A stretch of 64,000 bases of DNA from Gnetum montanum (lineage: Eukaryota; Streptophyta; Gnetopsida; Gnetales; Gnetaceae). Of the stretch, positions 33,330 to 46,661 are shown one piece after another (the first letter of the stretch is position 1; each line of letters starts with the position of its first letter). The stretch spans positions 40,358 through 104,357 of the forward strand of contig MNCI01009298.1 in NCBI GenBank assembly GCA_015680685.1, read 5' to 3'. The position numbers were made by a program, and so were the translations under genes. A model generated the notes under the pieces. It was not told the origin of the DNA, made no database searches, and saw nothing but the letters and a program-made list of their open reading frames with translations.

Positions 33330-36142
33330 GATGACATGAAGATGGTTGAGAAGATGAAATAGTCCCAAGCGGTGGAGACTCTTGTGGTTCTAAAGGACCT
33401 TCGCCAGCTTTGGATGTGCATGGTGTCTAAGGAGGCTATTGCTACTACCTCTGGTAGAAAGAAAAAGGCATCTAGAAATGCCTTCATCTTCTCCTCCTTA
33501 CTTTGGGGAACATTCGCAATCCACATGACATTGCCAATGTGAGCTAGAATAGGGATATCCCATAGACAAGGCATTAATGAGAATAGCTCCTTGATGTTGA
33601 CAAACTAGGTAAGGAATTATTTTCATTTGACATTGACTTCCCTAACTGCATTTTGCAACTCCTTGTAGTCATTCATTCTTTTGTCCATGCTCTTGGTAGT
33701 GGATCTGTAATTAGTATATTTTCCCTTGAGAACCTTGAGTTTAAGGTTTGCCACTACAAGCTTTTTCTTGATGTCCCTATGGTGCTTGAACTCGACCTCG
33801 TACAACAAGTACAAGATGACCACTTTCTTTTCCAGTTCTGACTATGTCCATATGGTAGTCAACATAGCCAAGTTTGCATATCAAATATTGTATTTAGTCA
33901 TCTCCTCTATTTGCAACTCCTTCAGGTGAATTTCTACTTTATTATATTGATCAATCCCATCAATGATGGGTTGCCATAATTCATGGCCTTGTTGAAGTTG
34001 TTAGAGGGTCTTATTCACCTTTGCCTTTGCCACTTGAATGTGTTTTTTCATTTATTTTCGTTTGTAGATTGACTTGGTCTTTGTAGTAATTTTTGACTTT
34101 CTCAAATTTTAGAGCCTATAATTTCTAGGTGGCTACTTTTATTGTAGTGTTTTGGTGAAGGGAACAAACCTTCTCGATGGAGAGGTTTTTGTTCTCAGCT
34201 ACCAATCTCCTTAACTTTATATTTACTCTAGCTAGTTACTCTTGCTGTTGATGGATAAAATATGTCAATTTTTGTTTATGCACATCAAGATTTTGCAAGT
34301 GATGATTTCTATGGTTGAGCATTTTCCTATTAAGTCAAATCTAAGGCCTTCTAAATTTAGTTGGGTGACCTCTATCAAGGATCAATAGAATCACTTTCAA
34401 CCTAGTATGAGGTTGTTCAAGAGCTTCATCTTTTATCAATGCTAGGTTGAAAAATGCAGGGTTGGCAATCTCAACTCTCAGTTTAGGAACTTCCATAACC
34501 AAGCATTCATTTAGCTCCTCGGCTATTTTGAGTTGCCCTTCCAAAATAATATTCTTGCTCCCTCTAGCAGCTCTCGTTGGGTTTCAATTATACTATCTAG
34601 AATATCAAAGACATTTGGAAGTAGTTGCCAAGTTCCTACCAATCAATCCAGCAGTAGTTTATGTTGTGTTGCACTTGTTTATGTAGACATCTACACATTT
34701 TTAAGTGTAGTGACATTTGGTATAGATATTTCAAGTGCATTGAGTATCTTGGTGATTGTATCAAGAACCATCTCTACTATTGTTTCTTGCCCTTAGTGTT
34801 GCATCACCAGTACTATTATCCTCTTTCCCTCCTCCAAGTGCACCAAAAGGATCGTAGTATTCCCAAAAATCTCTGGGAATTACTGCTATTCTGAGAGAGA
34901 TATCATTATCTCTTTGGTGCTAGGATTCAACCTCATAGAAAACTACACTTTTTCGGTAGAGAAAATGGATCCACCTTCTTCCATTTGGTTAACTATTTAG
35001 GCCACCTCATTCAAGTGATTCATCATAGGCCAGTACATAGATGGGTCTCCACCACTTGTGCTTGCCTGTTGCTCTTGCTCTCTTAAGAGCCATTTTTTGA
35101 GCTTGTGCGACCATTGGGATGTTGCAGTGATGTCTAGCACTATTCTTTGAGTGGTAGGTGGATGTGGTGGTTGTTGATCCTTTTCTTAGATTATTTTTGC
35201 AAGAGTTTGGTCCTTCATTATCTCCATTCCATTAGTAGTTCGAGAACATTGAACAACATTATTAATATAGTAGGATATTCCTCTCCTTCAACATAGTTTT
35301 CTGATGAGGCATTGGAAGGGGAGTGTCTTCCTTCCATATTCATTCTCCTTGAATTGCTTCTCTATCTCTAAAAATATTATCTATGGATGGTTGACTAGGA
35401 ATCTTTCACTTAAGGTGGCACACACATGGGTAGAAACGGTAGTGATCTTGTTGGGCCTCATTATGGGATTTGGGTGAAAGGTTACAATCTTGTAATAGAT
35501 TCTTTCTATAGATGTAAGTGCACTATACTCCTTATAGTCGATACCATAGCACCGCTAAATCCATTCCTTTTTAATGCTGGGATTCACCTACATCAGAATC
35601 TCAACAAGATTCATCCCAATTTTAAGCAACCCAAGTGCCTTTACAATGGCTTGCATTGAGTAGGACACTGAAATGTCCTTGATCTTGACTATTGAATCAG
35701 CCTACATATTGCCCCGATATAGGAACATCTCTCCCATATATCACTCATCATTGAAAGTGATAATTAGCCATATGGGAGAGGTCTTCAATTGGTCCTGTAC
35801 CTCTTTAAGTACTTGCTCCATGAAAGAGCTGAAGTTCGATTTTTAGAGCACTATTTTTCAGACCTGCCTTGATCTAATTTGGATTAGGTAGGCTTTCATT
35901 AAGGTCACTTCAAGGCTCACTTGTTGAGCTAGTTCCTCATTCTAGTGGGAATGTTCTATTGCTACCACGTATTCTAGAATCTAATGAATAGACTCAACTT
36001 CGGCTTCCTCCCTAAGAGGTCCCATAGCATGGGTTGCAATCGATTCTTCCTAGGCTTGGACTTGGCCCCTTCCCATTATTGGCCATTTTTTCCTTGGTTG
36101 AGATGATCTTCTTTCTTGTGTGTGTTTGCCTCTTGGTGCCAT
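33330..36142 (-). pseudogene. RE-D ORF3
   Basis: The minus-strand ATG at 36142 starts MAPRGKHTQERRSSQPRKKW. The length, about 2.8 kb, matches RE-C. N-terminal domain text is present in broken frames (for example around 35300-35800), followed by coiled-coil fragments such as EGQLKIAEELNECLVMEVPK (34480-34544) and YKELQNAVREVNVK (33623-33823). The conserved tail LWDIPILAHIGNVMW...KEEKMKAFL is at 33460-33574. Many frameshifts are present. The role is unknown; the position corresponds to the env-like ORF of Athila elements, but I saw no membrane segment that would support an envelope protein. Confidence 0.75.
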
Positions 36143-36574
36143 TTTTAGTCACAACACATCCATGGATTAGTAGATATAATGTGTAACATAGAATATTTGG
36201 ATACCTTATCTCATTAATTAGTTACACTTAGCTATGATTGGACCATGGTAGATTGATTATTTTATTAATTAATTTTTTATTATAAGTGTCACAAGAGCTC
36301 GTTGGAAGGGTTTAAATCTCATAAATTGGTGTTTTGATGTTGATTCTTTAGTTAAATCTTTATGGGAGTTAGAAAAATGTCAAAATATTTTTTGTCAAAA
36401 ATAGCACATTTGTGGTCCCTACAACTAAGAGCTAACCTCTAAGAGCTACATGGTCGAAGAACAAAGTGATTGAGACAAATGATTAGGAAATTATGGCCTT
36501 TTGAAGGTTTTGGGCTATGAAAACTATAAAAACTCCTTGGGTGTTTGAGAGAAAATGTGAAAATTTCAAAGGGA

Positions 36575-36655
36575 GTCATGCATATATATAGGATTTTTTC
36601 ACTACATTAGCATGGCCACGTATATGCATGGGCTTCATCAATGGGTCCCATTTAT
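36575..36655 (-). promoter_or_regulatory. Internal promoter-like block of RE-D
   Basis: On the minus strand, GGGACCCATTGATGAAGCCC (36630-36649) and a GTGGCCATG word precede CTATATATATGC (TATA at 36583-36590). The CCCATTGATG and GGCCATG words are those of this element's LTR U3. It lies about 440 bases before the ORF3 ATG. Promoter role inferred. Confidence 0.5.
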
Positions 36656-38135
36656 GAGTAAATAAAATTTTCAAATTGGAATATTTCAAAAAATACAAGG
36701 AATTTTTAAATGAATTTGTGGTTTATGGAGTCCTAGAAAAGCCAAGAATATGATGGAATCATTAAAGAGGATCTTTCAAAACTTAAAAATTCAAAAATTT
36801 GATGGAGAATGTATGAATTGAAGAAAATACTTAAAGGAGCACATAGTTAGATGTAGAAGATGGATGCACGAAAGATTATAAATACAAAAATGCCTAAGGA
36901 TAAGGTGCTTAATGAACCCAACCAAGAGATATGCAAGTGGGTCTTTCCCATAGTAGGTACATCCCTTGTTTTCCCTTACATAACCTCAATCCAAGGAGTC
37001 TATAGGTCCCATAGGTGATTAATGGTTTATGAAAGTTAAGGACCAAAACCTAAAAGATTCTACTAAAGAATTCAAGTACATCAAACAAAGACACCAAACA
37101 AGAACATGGACAGTAGCAATGAGGTGAGTTATGGACAACATGGATGGATGATGAAGGTGGAATGAAGTTCTAAATTGAGGTCATAAGAAGTTCCTTACGG
37201 ATTTGTGTTTAAATGACCTGAGAAGATTCATCCTTGGTTTAGACCAAAATCAACCACTTTTAGTGACCAATCCAACCCCATGAGACACAAGAGTGCTCCC
37301 ACAAAATAACCATCATTCCTTAAGGAGAAGTAAAGAGAAGTAGGAAGTGAGAGATGGCCTTAGTTAGAGGGAACCTTCAGGCATGGGTAACATGTCTTTC
37401 TAGTTCCATAACTAGTGCTTATAGCTTGTTTATTTGTCTAATGGGTGTTCTTTGAATTTTCACCATTTTTTATTACATATTTTTTCTTTGTTTCTTTTCT
37501 TCTCTTATTTTTTTGAATGGAAACCACACCATGCAAAGACTTATTTAACTTTCTATTTATGGTTGACATGGAGAAGAGTAAAAAGAGTATTAAATCGCCT
37601 TGAAGTCACACCCTACACAAACCTTTGAATCCTTTCTAATTTTGAAAAACACCAAGGTCACAAGTTTATTAAAGGTTTATTTAGTGAAAGGGACCTTATA
37701 TTGCCAAAACAAGGAAAACCATATATTGTTGTTGACGGGTGGATGTCATGGATTCACTACCTATTCCATTAAAAAGAAACCATGCCTTAGTCATTGGTAC
37801 AAAAATTCAAAAATAGAAACCATACATTCGCCAAAAAAGAAAAAAAAAACATTTAGCATAAACCACCATTATTAATAGCTATAACACCACTATATCCTAT
37901 TGGCATAAAACACAGTTATTAACAGAAATTAGAAAATCACACTAAAATAAAGTAAAATATATAAGAAATTATAAGATATTTAGGAAAAAATTTAAATGTA
38001 CTAATGATGGTATAAAACAAAAAAAAATTATGTAGAATAGGAAAAAGTTTTAAAATGAAAAAGGTGTAAAATAAGAAAGTTGCAAAAATAAAAATGTGTA
38101 AAGCAAAAAATATAAAAATTGAGGAGCCACATATA
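36656..38135 (-). other. RE-D spacer between pol and ORF3 promoter
   Basis: Non-coding and collinear with RE-B 22862-24369 and RE-F 52526-54195. Shared plus-strand markers are AAGAGATATGCAAGTGGGT, AGTGCTTATAGC and GAAACCACACCATGCAAAGAC. Poly(A)-rich stretches are at 37790-37850 and 38010-38115. Confidence 0.6.
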
Positions 38136-41100
38136 TGATTAGCATGGATGGGCATCTCCCCTAAAACTGAGTTAGAAAGAGAAGATTTGAAAAATTAATT
38201 GTGGTTGTTCATCCAGTAAGGTATTTATTGCACTAACTAACTTGGGCTCGTGGAAAGGCTTTACTTGTTGGATGTTGATCAACTACTTCTTGTTTGGGCT
38301 TTCAGATTTGTATATGATCATGGTCACAAAAGGAAAGGTTTCGTCAATTACATAAGGCCCCTCCCACAATGTTTGAAATTTGGTTTTTTAAGAAACATAT
38401 GTGGGGTTCCAGTAGAGGACCTTACCTCTATTTTGAAGTTTGATCCTTCTAATTCTTAGGTCATATCATTGTTTGTTGAATGCCTTGTGCACTTCATTCA
38501 AGGACAAGGCCACTAATAAATTTTCATCCAGAACATTTAGGTTAATCAATCTTTTTTTAATGCTAGACTTAAGTCAAGGTCTAGGTCACAAGCTGTTGAG
38601 AGTGTACAGAGCTTGGATTGAACTAGGAGTGTTGGAAGGTTTCCATACACCAACTCATAGGGAGAATAGCCAATAGGGAGTTTCCATGTTGAGAGATAGA
38701 CCCAAAGGGCATCATTGAGTTTCGTGCTCCAATCTCTCTTATATTTTCTAATAGTTCTTGGTAGAATCTTTGTGATCTCCATGTTAGTAACTTCTACTTG
38801 ACCTTTAGCTTGGGAATGATAGGATGTTCTTAATTTATGTTCAACTCCTAAGCGTTGCATGAGTTTCTAAAAGGTGGTGCCTGGAAAGTATGTTCCATTG
38901 TCAAAAATTAGTGCATATTGCATCCCAAACCTATTTACAATGTGTTGTTGTACAAATCGAGCAATAGTGGATGATGTGCAACCAACGATGGTTGCTGTTT
39001 TAGCCCATTTGGTATAGTAGATAATGGCTATGATAATATAGGCCTTTTTGTTAACATGGGTGTGATGGAACCCATGAATCTATCCCCCATATGTTAAAGG
39101 GTTCTAGTGGTTAAATATGCCATCAAGGAACCTCCATTCATGTGGTCATCCCACCATCTCATTGATAGTATTCATAGGATTAGAAAAATTGGTAAACATC
39201 CCTAAAGATTTTGGGTTAATAGTCTCTTTCCATTAGGATTTTTATGGTCATATGTATCCCTGCATAGTGGCCTTCACAAGGGCCTTTGTGAGCATCCTAG
39301 AGCATGCACAATTGATCTTCATCTAGGACACACCAATGAACTAAGCCATTAGTGCACACCTTGTAAAGGTGTTTGTTGATTTCCATGAACTGCTTAGCAT
39401 GATGAAGAAACTATTGTTTCATTCTATAGTCTAGATCTTATGGCATTTCCTATGTGAGAAGGTAAGTGAGGATTCCATCATACCATGTGAATTCTATGGG
39501 CATATGTTCATTAATTACACTAGAAAAGGGGAGTTCATCTAGAAATTGATCAAATAGTGATTTCTCCTCCTCTTTCTCATTCCATCGTAATCGAGAGAGA
39601 TGGTCAATGACAACATTCTTAGTTCTCTTTTGGTCTACCATTGTAACATTGAATTTCTGCAAAATCACAAGCCACTGTATGACATGGGGGCTTACCATTG
39701 GCTTGTTCATTAGGAAGTAGGTGACACTATGATCAATATGCATAAACACTTTATATCTAAGCACATTGTGCCTAAAAATTTTCAAAGCATACACCACCAT
39801 AATTAGTTATTTCTTTGTGGTGGTGTAATTGACCTATGCACCCACAATGCTTCAGCTTGTGGAGTGGATATAAAATGGATGTTTTCAGTCATTCAACTAT
39901 GTGAACATAGCTCCCAAGGTGTAATTAGATGCATCCATCATGATATGGAATGGTTTGGACCAATCTGGTTCTTATAGAATTAGAGTTTCTATGAGTTTTT
40001 CCTTCAGTTGTTAAAATGCATGTTCACACTCCTTCGTCCAAACAAATGGAGAATCCTTCTTTGTTAGTTTGACCAATGGTTTTGCAATCTTAGAGAAATT
40101 CTCTATAAATTGGCAATAGTAACCAGTGTGTCCAGGAAATGATCAAGCATCTTTTATAGTTTCTAGTTGATAGGTGATTCTTTAGATGATCCTTATCTTT
40201 TTGGGATCTACCTTGATCCCTTCCTACAAAATTCTATGCTCTAATACAATGCCTTCTTGGATCATGAGATGGCTCTTTTGCCAATTGAGCTATAGGTTTG
40301 TTTCTACACATCTTTTGAGTACTTGCTCAAGGTTTTTTAAGGCTTGCTTGAATGCAGTGTCGTAAGTGGAGAAGTCATCCAAAAAGACCTCCAATCTACT
40401 ACTAATTTGTTGTTGAAAGATGCCAAGACTAGGTGTTGGAAAGTGGTAAGAGCATTGCATAGAGCAAAAGGAATCTTGCAATATGCAAAGGTCCCCCAGG
40501 GACTCATGAATGTTGTTTTGTCCTTATCTTCTAGTGTAATCTAGATTTTGTTATAGTCACTATAACCATCTAGAAAACTATAATAGTAATTCCCAAATAT
40601 GATGTCAAATACTTCATCAATGAATGACACCAAAAAATAATCTTTGAATGTTGCCATATTTAATAGCCTGAAGTTGATATAAATCCATCATTTTCCACCT
40701 TTCTTTGGCACTATCATGAGTGGCATGACCCATTCACTATTTTCAATGGGGTAGATGAACCCTTCCTTGAGGAGTTTCTTAATCTCCTCTTTGATGGTCT
40801 GCTTCAATTTTAGGTTCAATCATCATTGTGGTTTCCTCCTTGGCTTCATGGTTAGATCTGCTATCATATTTGTGGATCAATTCTAGTGAGTTTAGGATGT
40901 GAATAGGCAAAGGTTTTTGTCCATCTGTTGATCACTTTTAATAGTTTTGCTTTTTCCTTGGAAGCAAGTTTGACATTAATTATGACCAGCATGCCATTTT
41001 TCAAGAATGCATATTCCAGGTCGGTAGGTAGAGTTTTAAACTCTAGGGATTGTTGTTTGAAATTCTCAAGGATCTCCAACTCTTCCCAATTAGTATCATC

Positions 41101-41830
41101 ATTTTCATCATCAGAGAATTAGTGATGAACTTGATATAGTTCATCCATTCCTGTGACATAAGTGCATGTTAGGATCTTAGTAGGTTCCATGCATATTATG
41201 CTACTTTTAGAATGAACAATTAGCCATTGGGTGCCCTCTTGTTTTGTAGCTATTGTGTATAGACACCTTTGAATATCTACTTCATGTGCACATTTCCTAC
41301 ATGTAGAAATATATGCTCATTTTATGGACCAAAGTTTCTACATGCAATTGCACCATGTATCATTATATGCAATGCATGAAACTCATTTTTTCTCGATCTT
41401 TCCAAAAGAATTTTTCTTAGATATTTCTAAGGAGAGATCTTCGATGTCCATTCTTGCATCAATAGTGCTTAGCCATGCCCTTTCCATAATAATTGGGAAG
41501 TCCCCCTTATAGTTCTCAACCTTGATTACTAGGAAATCAGTAGGATAAGGCCACCCATAGACAAGGATCAGAATGTCTTCTACTAGTCCCAATGGAATAG
41601 TAATGGACTAGTTTGCTAATTCCAATTGGATATTGCTCTTCTTGAATGGTGGTAGGTTCCAAGTAGTATACATCTCATGATAAATTAGGTTACCATCAGA
41701 ACCTAAATTAAGAAGAGCTTTACATGGTTTATCCCTAGTAATCTATAAATAGATAAGAGCACTCCTAGGATTGGCTAATTTTCTAGGAAGGTTGCCAGCC
41801 CAGATCTAATCAAATACAACATGAGTGAGC
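38136..41830 (-). pseudogene. RE-D pol (protease, RT, RNase H, integrase)
   Basis: Protease (41383-41760): KALLNLGSDGNLIYHEM, where the catalytic DLGS/DTG Asp is Asn, then FPIIMERAWLSTIDARMDI. RT linker: LPTDLEYAFLKNGMLVIINVKLA...HPKLTRIDP (40864-41079). RT: WVMPLMIVPKKGGKW, SFIDEVFDIIFGNYYYSFLDGYSDYN and, at 40290-40481, EVFLDDFSTYDTAFKQAL with the catalytic LDD box. RNase H: HIDHSVTYFLMNKPMVSPHVIQW and DHLSRLRW (39450-39800). Integrase: HKLRTSYHSQAKGQVEVTN and TRAY-like DALWVYLSTWKLPIGYSPYELVYG (38546-38860). The motif wording is typical of Athila/Tat elements rather than chromoviruses. Frameshifts and stops occur throughout. Confidence 0.85.
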
Positions 41831-43380
41831 ATAATAATATGGATTTTACATAGCATTTGGTTTAAAGGGTTCCCAATTGAATCGTTTGTAGAGGATGAGG
41901 AAGGAGAAGTGTGACTAGCCAACTAAGTCTATGAAGGCTTAGAAGAACTATTGGATCAAAAAAATGATATTTTATGAGCATGAGATTTCAAACCACTAGA
42001 TTGATTAGCTTGTTTTAGATTGACAACCTTGGTAGCATTGCATTGTTATGGTTGGGCAAGAAGTGTATCCTAGATCAATAGAGTAGGAGGTAGCTATGTT
42101 AAGGATGGAGGAACAAGAGGAGGATAAGGATGAAATGTGGTATCCCTCTTGGAATGTAGAGAATGAGCACTATAGTATTCAGGAGAATAGTAGTGATGTT
42201 GGAAAGAAGAAACATGACTGGAAGGATCACATGGAGACAGGGATTACTAAATGTAATACCCATATGGATCTAGTTGTCTGTAAGGGTACTATTACCTTAG
42301 TGGTGGTAGTGCCCATGACTATGGTTGCTACCACTATTGATACTGCTTGTATGGTTGTGGTGGAGTTCCACTTGGACAATATTGTTATTGCTAATGGAAC
42401 TGCCTGGGATTGCCTTGAGGATAAGGTAATCTTTTGAATATTTTTCTTATTGCTAGTCATGAATTTAGAGCATACACCACAGACTCTTGTAAGTATGACA
42501 CAATGTAAAAACATCCCTTAGGATGTTCATATTAGCAGATGTCACACCTACTATCATCATCTGATTTAGTTTTTGCACTTCCTCTATTGTAGCAATCTTG
42601 CCCTTACCCCTTTGATTAGCATGTTCAAATTCATTTCACCTTTGTGATCATGATCACTACTTTATTTTTTGCATCCTTCAGCAATTTTCAAAACAACTTG
42701 AAGTCTACTATCCATAGTGTCCCACAACTGATCTACCTTAGCCTAAATTTTATGAATTAGCAAGGTCTTCCAATTCACCATCTCATCAAGTGGTGATTCC
42801 TCCTCACTATCATAAAATTGAAACTCTCTCTTGCAAATGGAAGGATCTCAGTTGTATTCTTTTGCACTTTCACATTTCCTCAACTCTCCTTCTTCTTTTT
42901 CTACCTTTTTGATTAGCCTTTGGATTTGATGGGCTCTTAATTCTGATAGGCTTCCTTAGGTGTAGATCCCAAGAGTTCTTCTTGTTTCAGAGTAAAGCCC
43001 ATGCATGATGTGGCAAAGTTGTTCTTGTTGAGAGTATCCATAGACAAGGCATCAATGTAATAAGAAGTAATATCTATCCATGATGGCATCCAAGGACTCA
43101 TGTGTTCCTTGCTTCCAACCTTAGATCTACCTTCTTAGATTGGACACTTGGGAGTACATTTAGTTATGGGACCTCAAACCTTATTTAGTTGTGGTAGAAA
43201 TCCTTTGAAAAGACTTCTAATGTTGTCTCCTGAAGAAGAGTAACATCTACATCATTCACTTGCAACATTGTTTTTCAAAAATTGGGTTTTCTATGGGGCT
43301 TGAAAGCCATCAGAATTTTAGGATAAGATAGTCATGTTGAGGTAAGCATCTGGTTGATGCTATCCACTATCATATCTTGT
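41831..43380 (-). pseudogene. RE-D gag, partial
   Basis: Minus-strand frames align with RE-F gag. They include a zinc-knuckle text at about 42500-42545 (CDIC-YEHPKGC, then SYLQESVVYAL), a charged segment upstream and a Tyr/Gly/Pro-rich end (42100-42440) with stops. The N-terminal half seen in RE-F and RE-G (LDF-FILHQDE) is missing, because recognisable sequence ends near 43380. The element is therefore 5'-truncated inside gag. Confidence 0.65.
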
Positions 43381-43631
43381 GCTACTGATGAATTTGATAA
43401 AATCATAACTCAGATTCAAAATATTTGAAAAAATTGAAAAGGGAAAAATTAAAAATTACATGAAAACACAATGAACTCTTAAAATAGAAAAATGGAATTT
43501 AATATTATCATTAATAAAATTTAGAAAATTCAAAAAATTAGAAATTTAACATACCTAAAATAATAGATGTTAAGGTACGTCAAAATTAAAATTGTGGAAT
43601 ACAACTGCCAAATTTCATATATAACTATATG

Positions 43632-43733
43632 AGGTAGGGTGGTAATGTATGGGGAAGGGTAGGCATGGGGTGGGGATGGGGGGAGGAAAGGGTGGGAAGA
43701 GGGAAGTTGGAGGAGGGTGGAGGTAGGAAAGAA
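43632..43733 (+). repeat. G-rich purine tract
   Basis: About 100 bases dominated by GGG/GGGG runs separated by one to six bases (for example GGGGTGGGGATGGGGGG near 43667). Four or more G-runs in close succession meet the usual pattern for a G-quadruplex on the plus strand. It stands out sharply from the AT-rich surroundings. Confidence 0.75.
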
Positions 43734-44339
43734 AGGTAGTGTATAAAAAGTATTTTATTTTATTTTTAATTATTTTGAAGTGTGACAACTTTTAAAAGTT
43801 AGGAGTGGGCCTTAAGCTCTTGGCTATTAACCAATAAATTTGAAAAATAACAATGTCTTATTAAATCAAGATAGTTACTATATGAGTTACAAATAAGGAT
43901 AGTTACTAAACCAATCAATCAATTTCATCTTAGTCTTATTCTACAAAAACAAATCCATTACATGAATGTTTTTTACCATATGTATTTATAAAGAGCAATA
44001 TCTTTGTCCATTCACAATTTCTTCAATGTTATAATCTATTATTGATAAAAAAGCATGTTACTATGCAAACATGATATTGATACTGATACTTTATTACACT
44101 TGTGTAGACCCTAATGATTTGACAACAAATGAACTTCCTTAAAATACTTCAATAACAATCAATCTAGAGTACAATAGATGTGTCCAATATTCATGCAACT
44201 TGAACACATCTTCTCTATAATTCCCTAGAACTAACATTGGTAGCTTGAGTAGCTCACACAAAGATCCATTTGAGATTTTTCATGCTTTTTTTTTCACAAC
44301 ATTATAATAATACATATTACTCATCTTCTATCACTTGCA

Positions 44340-45010
44340 GTAAATATAGTTGTTATATTCTATGTTCATGTTACTTATTGTTCCATCTTCTTGTATTAAC
44401 ATAAAGATGGTGCAATATCATTTTCTCTATTAATTAATGCTCTCCTAGATTTTAGAATGGTTGCATGTAGATATTCCATTTCATCATGTCTAATACCCCT
44501 AATATTTTTCCAATAAAATTAAAGCTTTTTACGTATTTGTGCTTCATTTTAAAAACTTTCTAAAAGTTTTTTTGTGACAAGTTTCCAAGCTTTTTTGAAA
44601 TTTACTATTTCATCAATATTATTAATTCCCTATTTTTGTAACTACAATAGTCCTTCATGGAATCATCCTTGATACATTGCTTTAGCTTCCAATTGCAACA
44701 AATTAGTTTCTAATAAAGGTATTGCATATGGGAGTTAGGGTTTCTTCTATATTCTATCTTGTAAGAACTGATTTTGAAGTTTTTAAATGTATTTTCATGA
44801 TACTTGATCAAGACTTAGGCCCCACACCACACATCCATAAAACACTATAGTTTAGACAATTGTTTGAAAAAGATATTTTCAAATTATTCAAATCTAAATA
44901 TTTGAATTACTCATTTGTTCTTCATTGTATAGAAGTCCTTCCATCAATTTATAACTCATTGTGTTATACAATGCTCACACATATAATTTTGAGAACATTT
45001 GACCCTCAAA
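44340..45010 (-). pseudogene. Possible non-LTR retrotransposon 3' fragment
   Basis: Minus-strand frames give TMVFYGCVVWGLSL, then QNQFLQ, then LLQLEAKAMYQG and DEIVNFKKAWKLVTKKLLESF. The order resembles the region downstream of RT in plant LINEs (VLYG-EVWG...IQK-FL...LLLE-G...YL-KV). Catalytic motifs are absent from this piece, and the match is from memory of the pattern. It may belong to a LINE other than the one at 2406-7660. Confidence 0.4.
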
Positions 45011-46350
45011 TATTAAAATCTTAAGTTTTTTATTAGTTAAAGTGTAATTTTTCTTAATAGCCCCACAAATTAGTACTTTTGTTAGTTAGTATGGATATGG
45101 ATTCAATTCCAATAGCTAGCATTAAGTTATATAAGCTCTACTTAAGTTTCAAGAAAATTTTTATGTCAATTTTATATATCCTAATTACATGTAATTTAGA
45201 TTCTAACTAGGCCTCCTCCTCCTTAAAACACCAAAATATTAGTAAAAAAATATTCAAAAAATTATTAAATAAAAGAAACTTCAACCAATAACTTCCAAAT
45301 AAAGTCATAAATTTGTGAAGATAATTTTTGGTAAAGTATAATTTTTAATGGAAACTTGGTTGCCTAATACATTAGCTGCCATATTATCAATCCATAGATG
45401 AAATTCAGCAATTAATTAAGTTGCACTTGAATCTTTTTTAAACTTTCATAAAAATATGTAACTTTATTCTTCGTACCAGGGATTTCAAAGAGACAAATCC
45501 CAAAAACGACATTCCAATGTAAAACATCCCTCAAAAAATGTGTAATGAAGATTTTGCTTTGTTTTTTGGTGTTTCCCCAAAAAATGTGTTATAGCTCTAT
45601 AAGAAAACTTTTTTTATATTCAATAAAATAATGTATACATGATTTTTTAATGGTTTATTTCAAATATCTTTAATATCTATACTTATTTCATTCATAAAAT
45701 TTAACAATTCAAAAAACTCACATATGTTGTTTCTTGGATGCACCTAATGGAACTGAGAGGAGTGTGTATAAAATTTGGAGCTAATTAGAGATTAGAAAAA
45801 AGCCCCAAATAGAAAACTTAATCCAATAAACTTAGCTTTTAAGGTGGTTCAATTGTTAGAATGGCTGACATACATCTACCATAAAACTCTTCCAAGATCA
45901 TAGGGGTCAGAGTAATTTTATTAACTAAAACAATAGGGCCTCCTTTACAATCTTGGATTGAGCACAACTACCAAGCTCAAAGTCATAGAAATTTAGTTTC
46001 ATAGCATAGAGGAAGAGGAAAACACTCTACCTTATCATAATACACATACTCAAGAGTTATAGAGCTTTTTTAAGAGAAAGAGAACAAAGCTTTTATAGAG
46101 AAGATAGAGAGAGAGAATGCAAATTGAGAACTATTTTCTCCTTTAAAACTTATAATGCCACTGTTATTTTTATACGTGGGATAGCTATTTTCAATGTAGC
46201 TCCTATGGAAGAGCTAAATGGTTTTAGCTTTGAGAGAGCTATTAAAGCCAACTTATATTATTTGCAATGAGCTTTTTTTCTACTTAGGTTGATGTGGTAG
46301 TGAGTTCTTTAAAGAAATGGTTTTGAAGTTTTCTTAATTCTCATGGCTTC

Positions 46351-46372
46351 ATTATTATTATTATTATTATTA
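46351..46372. repeat. ATT microsatellite
   Basis: Seven perfect ATT units. Confidence 0.9.
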
Positions 46373-46390
46373 AAAGGAATAAGTATTCTT

Positions 46391-46661
46391 GTGTTTGTGA
46401 AATAATAAAAGAATTGACATAGCAAAACCATTTTGCATGAGATTTGTAGAACTAAAAATTGGTTCTAAAAGGTTGGTTCTATGAGATAATATGGCAAGGT
46501 GTCCAATAAAATCAAAAAAATGAATGTAAAGCTTCTATGAAAAAAGAAAATCCTTTAACTATGCCTTTGTGTGTGGAAGAAAAGCATTGGCATAGTAGAA
46601 CCATTTTGGAAAAGCTTTGTAGAACCAAAAAATGGTTTGGTTGGTTGGTTTTACAAGCTAA
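46391..46661. repeat. Pair of diverged direct repeats
   Basis: About 94 bases at 46391-46484 (GTGTTTGTGA...GACATAGCAAAACCATTTT...GGTTGGTTCTA) recur with changes at 46568-46661 (GTGTGTGGAAG...GGCATAGTAGAACCATTTT...GGTTGGTTTTA). The period is about 178. Origin unknown. Confidence 0.6.

Larger units (their letters stand above)
32234..43380 (-). mobile_element. RE-D: Athila/Tat-like retrotransposon with pol and ORF3, 5' LTR missing
   Basis: This is the most complete autonomous-type layout in the window. Read high to low: partial gag, protease, RT, RNase H, integrase, spacer, internal promoter block, ORF3 and 3' LTR. Recognisable element sequence stops near 43380 within gag, and no 5' LTR or primer-binding site was found before 47.5 kb. 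All frames are decayed. It is collinear with RE-B over about 9.5 kb, which helped define both. Confidence 0.85.

Noticed and set aside
33266-36142. ORF3 as a retroviral-type envelope protein
   Set aside because: The position fits the env-like ORF of Athila elements, but no signal peptide or transmembrane segment was seen in any copy; coiled coil and basic N-terminus fit better with an intracellular protein.
42096-42437. 113-codon plus-strand ORF
   Set aside because: Antisense to the repetitive Tyr/Gly/Pro-rich end of RE-D gag.
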